Below, piece by piece: positions 59,508 through 64,000 of a stretch of 64,000 bases of DNA. The translations under genes were made by a program, and so were the position numbers. The notes below the pieces were generated by a model. That model had not been told where the DNA came from and made no database searches. It saw nothing but the letters and a program-made list of their open reading frames with translations. Positions within the stretch are counted from its first letter, which is position 1; each line of letters starts with the position of its first letter. Source of the stretch: DSYU01 sp964437595 (GTDB lineage Bacteria > Chloroflexota > Anaerolineae > Anaerolineales > Anaerolineaceae); NCBI GenBank assembly GCA_964437595.1, contig CAYTHO010000017.1, positions 1 to 64,000 of the forward strand, in the 5' to 3' direction.

Positions 59508-59685
59508 GTTGGAAGAGCTGACCGGCGCGGGCGGGGCGGTTTACCCGGTTACTACGCCAAAGAGCGACTATTGGTATATAGGCGGTACACCTTACGCCAC
59601 TTTGGAAGAAGTCAAGGCGGCCTATCCTGGGCGGCAAGTGAAGCCGGTTACTCTAAATGTCAGTATCGACCTGGCAACGATATAA
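59479..59685 (+). CDS. Hypothetical protein, MKxLxKR-LEE type
   Basis: 68 residues from ATG 59479, overlapping the previous gene by 29 bp. MKDLQKRLDKLEELTG leads to a short domain (YWYIGGTPYATLEEVKAAYP). Function unknown. It is the last gene of the long plus-strand run before a terminator. Confidence 0.5.
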   Translation: MKDLQKRLDKLEELTGAGGAVYPVTTPKSDYWYIGGTPYATLEEVKAAYPGRQVKPVTLNVSIDLATI

Positions 59686-59706
59686 ACGCGCTTGTTTGTA
59701 CCAACG

Positions 59707-59733
59707 GCCCGGCGATAACCACCGGGCTTTTTT
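59707..59733 (+). terminator. Intrinsic terminator inside the element
   Basis: GCCCGG and CCGGGC form a 6-bp stem with the loop CGATAACCA, followed by seven T. The loop and right arm carry the ATAACCACCG motif also found after both integrase genes. Confidence 0.75.
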
Positions 59734-59756
59734 GTCCTATTTTCCGTAATTGGTAC

Positions 59757-59825
59757 TTGTAATTCACCAAAATATGAGTTATAATTACTACCGAGAATAC
59801 ATATTCTTGTGAGTTATACACTCAC
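59757..59825 (+). promoter_or_regulatory. Promoter and operator-like repeats ahead of the int2 operon
   Basis: TTGTAA (59757-59762), a 17-bp spacer and TATAAT (59780-59785) form a strong promoter. Around it are TGAGTTATA direct repeats (59775-59783, 59810-59818), the inverted repeat AGAATA/TATTCT (59794-59807) and GTGAG/CTCAC (59809-59825), which look like repressor sites. Confidence 0.6.
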
Positions 59826-59898
59826 CAACAATAAAACGGTTCGGGCGCTGCTACGAACAGCCCCGAACCTGGCCCCAAAACATTGGAGGTTTTAGGAC

Positions 59899-60264
59899 AT
59901 GGCTATTTTAGCACGTTATCAAAATATTATGGTGGAAGTGGTGGACGTTCTCACCACCGGCGACAATCGCAAGCGGGCGGTTATTCGGGCGCTGCAAGGG
60001 AAACCATTTACCGGCCACAGTTTCAACGGCGGCCCCTATGCTACGGATTGCGCCGTTGTATCGCCTGACCTGCTGACCGAAGTACACCAGGCGGCGGACG
60101 AACGGCAGGCGAACCCTTACGGCAAAACCAGGCGGAGCCGGATAGCAGGCGCAAAGCCGGAACCGGTTTATGTACCTTTCGAGCCTGCGGAGCTGGAAGG
60201 CGTGAAACCGTTGTTTCCTGTCCGTTCACGGCGCGAACCCTGGAAGGGTATCAATAGCGATTAG
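59899..60264 (+). CDS. Hypothetical protein before int2
   Basis: 121 residues, no recognised family. NRKRAVIRALQGKPFTGHSF and the basic KTRRSRIAGAKPEPV stretch suggest nucleic-acid binding. GGAGG lies upstream of the ATG. It is 11 bp from int2, so an accessory (excisionase-like) role is possible but unproven. Confidence 0.5.
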   Translation: MAILARYQNIMVEVVDVLTTGDNRKRAVIRALQGKPFTGHSFNGGPYATDCAVVSPDLLTEVHQAADERQANPYGKTRRSRIAGAKPEPVYVPFEPAELEGVKPLFPVRSRREPWKGINSD

Positions 60265-60275
60265 GAGTAAACACC

Positions 60276-61262
60276 ATGACAGAAATTATCCCCACCAACA
60301 ATAACGGCGCGGAGCTGGTCCAGGCGGACCGGCTCCCGCTTGACCAGAACCCGGCAGCCGTTTACCTGGCTGCATTGAACAGCGAAACCGGGCGAAGGTC
60401 ACAACGGCAGGCATTAGATAAAATGGCCGAACTAATGAGCGGCGGCGCTGCTAATTGTCTATCCTTCCCCTGGCAAAATTTGCGTTACCAGCATACGGCA
60501 GCAATCCGGGCAAAGTTGATTGATATGTATGCCCCGGCCACCTGTAATAAATTCCTTTCGGCCCTGCGTGGTGTACTTCTCCAGGCATTTACTTTAGGGC
60601 AAATAGGCGCGGAGGATTACCAGCGCGCGGTATTGGTAAAGAGTGTTACCGGGGAACGCATTCCCGCCGGTAGAAGTCTATCGACTGGTGAAATAGGCGC
60701 AATTATGGCGGCCTGCGAATCGGACATAACCCCCGCTGGTGTTAGGGACGCGGCTATATTCTCGCTTATGCTGGCGGCTCTTCTACGGCGTGAGGAAGTG
60801 GTAAGGCTAGACCTGGAGAACTACGACCCCGAAACCGGGTTACTGGTGGTTTTGGGAAAGCGCAACAAACAGCGGACGGATTATATTGATAACGGCGCTT
60901 ATGATGCGCTTGCCGATTGGCTAGAAGTGCGAGGGAACGAACCCGGCCCGCTCTTCTACCCTGTCAACAAGGGCGGGAAAATCACCCGGCGGCGCATGAC
61001 GAACCGCGCGGTTTATAACATGCTAGAGAAGCGCGGCGACCAGGCAGGGGTAAAGAAATTTACCCCGCATGATACCCGGCGAACCACAATAGGCGACCTG
61101 TTAGACGCTGGCGTAGATATTTCAACCGTTGCGAAGATGGCCGGACATTCGAACGTACAGACAACCGCGCGGTATGATAGACGCGGCGAACAGGCAAAGA
61201 AGAAGGCAGCCGGGGTTATTCACGTTCCCTACCACCGAAGGAACAAGCTACCGGGCGCGTAA
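60276..61262 (+). CDS. Tyrosine recombinase/integrase Int2
   Basis: 328 residues. The first catalytic Arg is near LMLAALLRREEVVRLDLENY, HxxR in FTPHDTRRTTIGDLL, the second His in MAGHSNVQTTARYD and the nucleophile Tyr in that ARYD. It differs from Int1 in sequence and lies near attR. Either recombinase may catalyse integration, and the other may resolve multimers or excise. Confidence 0.92.
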   Translation: MTEIIPTNNNGAELVQADRLPLDQNPAAVYLAALNSETGRRSQRQALDKMAELMSGGAANCLSFPWQNLRYQHTAAIRAKLIDMYAPATCNKFLSALRGVLLQAFTLGQIGAEDYQRAVLVKSVTGERIPAGRSLSTGEIGAIMAACESDITPAGVRDAAIFSLMLAALLRREEVVRLDLENYDPETGLLVVLGKRNKQRTDYIDNGAYDALADWLEVRGNEPGPLFYPVNKGGKITRRRMTNRAVYNMLEKRGDQAGVKKFTPHDTRRTTIGDLLDAGVDISTVAKMAGHSNVQTTARYDRRGEQAKKKAAGVIHVPYHRRNKLPGA

Positions 61263-61623
61263 CTGTCAAGAATTGACATTCTAGGTAGTGGTAATAGGGA
61301 ATGCTGGCATGAACTGGTAAATTTTGTGTATTGTAAAATGTTACGAATGGGTTTAAAATAAAAGCGGGTTAGGCAAGTGTTAGCGCACTCACCCAACCCT
61401 CCCCAATAACCACCGATAGAGCGGCGGTTCGGGTCTTTAGTTATAGTATATGACCCCCACCTATGGCGCGCAATCGGTGAATTAAAAAACCGGGCGCGTT
61501 TTTTATTTGCCCGGCAGTGACCAGAAGATTAACAACTTTGTGCCTGTCGTTTGTGGTGGAAACCCCGCCACATTTACGGCAACCGGGCGATATATTCTCT
61601 AAATGTGCTACCCCTGGCCTTCT
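61263..61623. other. Non-coding right end of the element
   Basis: 361 bp without a gene. An imperfect hairpin with GGGTT and AACCC ends lies at 61366-61399, and the ATAACCACCG/AGCGGCGGT repeat recurs at 61406-61428. It leads directly into the attR repeat and probably contains recombinase arm sites. Confidence 0.5.
61406..61428 (+). repeat. Imperfect hairpin repeat downstream of int2 (copy 2)
   Basis: ATAACCACCG, a 4-base spacer and AGCGGCGGT, matching the copy at 52769-52792 after int1 except in the spacer. Confidence 0.5.
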
Positions 61624-61691
61624 AGACTCGAACTCTCAGCCTGCAGATTAGAAGTCTGATGCTCTGTCCATTGAGCTACTGGGGCGGGAAA
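61624..61691. repeat. attR: right 68-bp core, tRNA-Arg fragment
   Basis: Identical to attL, but the sequence beyond it does not continue the T arm or 3' acceptor, so this copy cannot encode a functional tRNA. The DNA to its right is what originally lay upstream of tRNA-Arg. Confidence 0.95.
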
Positions 61692-61907
61692 ACCGAAAAT
61701 CTGGCCTCAAAACGGTTTAAAAACAGCACATGTACTAGGTGCCAACGTAACCTTAAAGAAGTTTAGGTATCGTTCTGAAAAAGTCCTATGGCCTATGGAC
61801 TCCGACTTCCTTTCTTAAGGTTCGCCTGCTCGAATTATAGCATAAATGTATCAGGGCTGAACGATTTCTTAGGGCCAGTCAGAGGGGTGTGAAATGGCGA
61901 TGATGCT

Positions 61908-62254
61908 AACCTAAACCTCAGGTGGTCGATCTGGGGCGCGAATTCATCCTTTCCGGTGTCGGTTATACACTCGATTGGGACGCGGCTTTCACCAACCCGC
62001 TTACATTTGAGGTGCTCGTTTCCACCGACAACGAAACATGGACACTTGCCTGTCCGTTATTCGAAATGGGTTCTTTAAACGCACTCTGCCAGGAAAATTG
62101 CCCCCTGGCGCCTGGCAGTAGCGGTGAGCTGGAAAAGATTAACCACAACCACCGCGAAATTCATTTGGGCTGGGTCCCGGTGGTAGGGAGTAGGTCCGCT
62201 CTGGATAATAATCCTGTTCGTTCTTATTCTAAAACCTGGTGGGAAAATGGGTAG
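61908..62254 (+). pseudogene. Remnant of a discoidin (F5/8 type C)-like domain
   Basis: An open frame without a good start encodes VVDLGREFILSGVGYTLDWD and FEVLVSTDNETWTLACPLFE, reminiscent of F5/8 type C surface domains. It follows a stop at 61907 and ends at 62254 without a complete fold or signal sequence. Probably a broken piece of a larger exported protein. The ancestral tRNA promoter should lie between 61692 and here, but I see no convincing one. Confidence 0.4.
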
Positions 62255-62455
62255 ATGGGGTTATCCATTTCTTTCCATAGGGAAAACCCTACCCCGGTAT
62301 GCTTGCATGTTATTCTACGCACCCGTTCCTGCGGCCTCCTTGCCATGGCGATGTGGCGCTGGGAACCCCCTGCTAATCTACACCCGGCAATATAACTGGG
62401 TTTTCGAGCAAGGCTGTTCTTTGCAAAAGAGAAAAGTTTATTGATGCTGTTTTTA

Positions 62456-62494
62456 CAGTGGATGTGCTATATTTTTTATAGCGCACATTCACTG
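62456..62494. repeat. Long inverted repeat upstream of the sensor gene
   Basis: CAGTGGATGTGCTATA (62456-62471) pairs with TATAGCGCACATTCACTG (62477-62494) around TTTTT, with one mismatch and a two-base bulge. It may be an operator or a transcription stop. The 62255-62455 stretch shows nothing else I can support. Confidence 0.5.
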
Positions 62495-62552
62495 GTTTCG
62501 ATTGAGCCTTGAAAGCATATTCATTAGCGGCGAATTGACCATGGAGAAAGCG

Positions 62553-64000
62553 ATGAGAATTACCAGGTATGCATGGGTGTTTTGCTTTTTTCTCGGAATG
62601 GCCCTATTCTCTGGCGCCGCGGGCTGGTTCTTTTTCTTACAACTTCCCAATTTGCTCAACCGAGACGTGCATCTTACCTTCAGTTGGCTGGTACCAGCTT
62701 ACCTGGTTGTTCTGCTTCTTCTCGCGGGTCTTTTCACATTTGCCTTTTCGGTTTTCCTAAACCGTTCCAATGGATCCCTTCGGCTTGCGCTGCAGCATCT
62801 GGCGCGGACGGGTCTACCTCGCCTCGCATCCGCGCTGAGCAAGCTTTCAGAAGGTGACCTGACTGTTCACATAGATGAAAAGCTACCCCACCTCAACGCT
62901 GCGAGTTATCCGGGCGCGCAGGAGGTGGTATCGATTTACGACGAAATGATCGATGAACTTCGGCAGATTTATCGAAATTTCAACGATATTACCGATGAGC
63001 CCTGTCAGCGCCTGGTATACGTTGGAGCAGATAGCTTTCAGGAAGGGCGGATTTGTTGTGAACTGATGGGGCAGGCAATTGGTGGCAGCGGCAAGGTAGC
63101 CATTATCACCAGCCTGCACACGCATGCGATGGAGATTCGCAAATCAGGCTTCGTGTCCATGATAAGTGAGAAATTTCCCGCTATTCAGATGGTCTCTTTT
63201 ATCGATTGCCAGAGCCAACTGGACAACGTTTATCCCAGGGTGATGGAGTTGTTGAAAAAGTTTCCCGACCTGGCGGGGATTTATGCCACCAATGGCAACA
63301 CTCCCCACCTGATTGCCCGCGCTCTGGTGGATGCTGGTAAAGCCGGCAAAGTGAGGTTGGTGTGCCATGATCTGGTAGATACCACAATGGAGGCAATGCA
63401 GCGGGGGATTGTGAGTTCAACCATCAGCCAGGACCCCTATAGCCAGGGGCATGACCCCGTGATTTATCTTTACAACTACCTGGTCGCTGGCGCGCTGCCT
63501 CCACGGCCCAGGATGATTACGAAAATGGATCGCATCACGAAAGAAAATTATCAGCAGTTTTGGGATCCCCAAATTGGCCCAGTTGATCATTCCGCTGCAG
63601 AGGCGCGCCTCGCTCGCCCAGTTTCTATGCTCCCAAAGCGAGAACTGCGTATTTTGGTCATTGGTCGGGAGGATATTTCTTTCTTCGATCCGGTCAAGCG
63701 GGGCGCCTTAGCCGCCGCGGAAGAACTCAAATCCCATAATACGCTGGTTGAATGGATTGAGCCAGAACTGGCCCGAAAGAACCACACCTTTGGACCCGAA
63801 GAGTATGGACCGGTTATCGAGGATGCCATTGCCAACAATTGGGATGCAATCGTTGTGCCGATTTACGACAAATCTCTGGTGCCTTATATCAATCGGGCGG
63901 TTGCGGCAGGTATTCCGGTTGCGACCTACAACAGCGAGCCCAGCAGCTTAAGAAATCTGATCAATAATCTGATCCACCAATCTGAGCACTTGCGGAAAAT
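62553..64000 (+). CDS. HAMP sensor with permuted periplasmic-binding domain, 3' end outside the window
   Basis: The open frame runs off the window (482 codons seen). Two membrane helices (about 8-29 and 44-69) are followed by a HAMP-like linker (ending LSKLSEGDLTVHIDE). Next comes what is normally the second half of a Peripla_BP_4 sugar-binding fold (RLVYVGADSFQEGRICCELM to VSSTISQDPYSQGHD), then its first half (LRILVIGREDISFFDPVKRG to AVAAGIPVATYN). The halves are thus in swapped order. After a HAMP these would be cytoplasmic. Family members often end in a methyl-accepting or kinase domain, which would lie beyond the edge. GGAGAAAG before ATG 62553 decides the start over ATG 62541. Confidence 0.72.
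   Translation, partial: MRITRYAWVFCFFLGMALFSGAAGWFFFLQLPNLLNRDVHLTFSWLVPAYLVVLLLLAGLFTFAFSVFLNRSNGSLRLALQHLARTGLPRLASALSKLSEGDLTVHIDEKLPHLNAASYPGAQEVVSIYDEMIDELRQIYRNFNDITDEPCQRLVYVGADSFQEGRICCELMGQAIGGSGKVAIITSLHTHAMEIRKSGFVSMISEKFPAIQMVSFIDCQSQLDNVYPRVMELLKKFPDLAGIYATNGNTPHLIARALVDAGKAGKVRLVCHDLVDTTMEAMQRGIVSSTISQDPYSQGHDPVIYLYNYLVAGALPPRPRMITKMDRITKENYQQFWDPQIGPVDHSAAEARLARPVSMLPKRELRILVIGREDISFFDPVKRGALAAAEELKSHNTLVEWIEPELARKNHTFGPEEYGPVIEDAIANNWDAIVVPIYDKSLVPYINRAVAAGIPVATYNSEPSSLRNLINNLIHQSEHLRK

Larger units (their letters stand above)
51644..61691. mobile_element. 9.98-kb tRNA-Arg integrative element with primase-polymerase
   Basis: Perfect 68-bp direct repeats (51644-51711 and 61624-61691) begin 9980 bp apart and bound a block of plus-strand genes. 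Near the left end is a tyrosine recombinase, near the right end a second one. Between them are zinc-finger microproteins, an SH3 lipoprotein, a four-TM protein, a candidate small RNA, a primase-polymerase replication protein and several small unknown genes including a terminase-small-like HTH. No relaxase, coupling protein, capsid, portal or large terminase is seen. This gene set suggests a replicating integrative plasmid or phage satellite; which one is inference. Confidence 0.88.

Noticed and set aside
61624..61691. A second tRNA-Arg gene
   Set aside because: The copy stops in the T arm and lacks the 3' acceptor strand, so it is the attR repeat and not a gene.
51644..61691. A complete prophage
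   Set aside because: No capsid, portal, large terminase, tail or lysis gene is recognisable, and the element is only 10 kb.

Overview
The window looks like a scaffold from a bacterium of the phylum Chloroflexota, probably class Anaerolineae. This is inferred from gene content and protein style: a GldA/F/G-like ABC operon with a DUF4340 protein, a TPR protein with a very long acidic tail, large GT-C/YfhO membrane proteins, SH3-domain surface proteins and a K+-independent-type membrane pyrophosphatase. No 16S rRNA is present to confirm it. One run of 100 N (1970-2069) shows that the sequence is a draft assembly.

Layout. 1-10453 is almost entirely minus strand: a truncated tRNA-Asp, ndk, the TPR/PDW-motif protein, the primary sigma factor and a four-gene ABC export operon. 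10454-33824 is core metabolism and housekeeping: hppA, an RluA-type synthase, an aldo/keto reductase, an M14 carboxypeptidase, a monooxygenase/iron-ADH pair, degV, zwf, pfkA, an MFS carrier, smpB, a lipid kinase-like membrane protein, a histidine ammonia-lyase homologue, a Tat-exported L,D-transpeptidase, a TlpA/glutaredoxin-DUF2085 pair and the pgeF-yggS-yggT-yggU cluster. 33894-37240 holds a membrane-anchored NACHT-like ATPase with HEAT repeats, downstream of a coiled-coil zinc-ribbon gene. 37402-47447 is a six-gene plus-strand run: four large multi-pass proteins arranged as a duplicated pair (ABAB), then MoxR and DUF58. 47534-51424 is minus strand: mogA-like, response regulator, lon and hsp20.

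The most unusual region is 51644-61691. It is a 9.98-kb integrative element bounded by perfect 68-bp direct repeats. The left repeat lies in an intact tRNA-Arg(TCT) gene and the right one is a tRNA fragment lacking the 3' acceptor arm. The element encodes a tyrosine recombinase near each end, a primase-polymerase-type replication protein, a small terminase-like HTH protein, zinc-finger microproteins, an SH3 lipoprotein, a four-TM protein and many small unknown genes. I see no capsid, portal, large terminase or relaxase. It also holds a candidate small structured RNA with its own promoter and terminator just upstream of the replication genes. The element sits on the 5' side of the tRNA, so it has replaced the tRNA promoter region.

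Right of the element are a decayed discoidin-like fragment and the start of a membrane-anchored HAMP sensor. That sensor carries the two halves of a periplasmic-binding-protein fold in swapped order, and its gene runs off the window.
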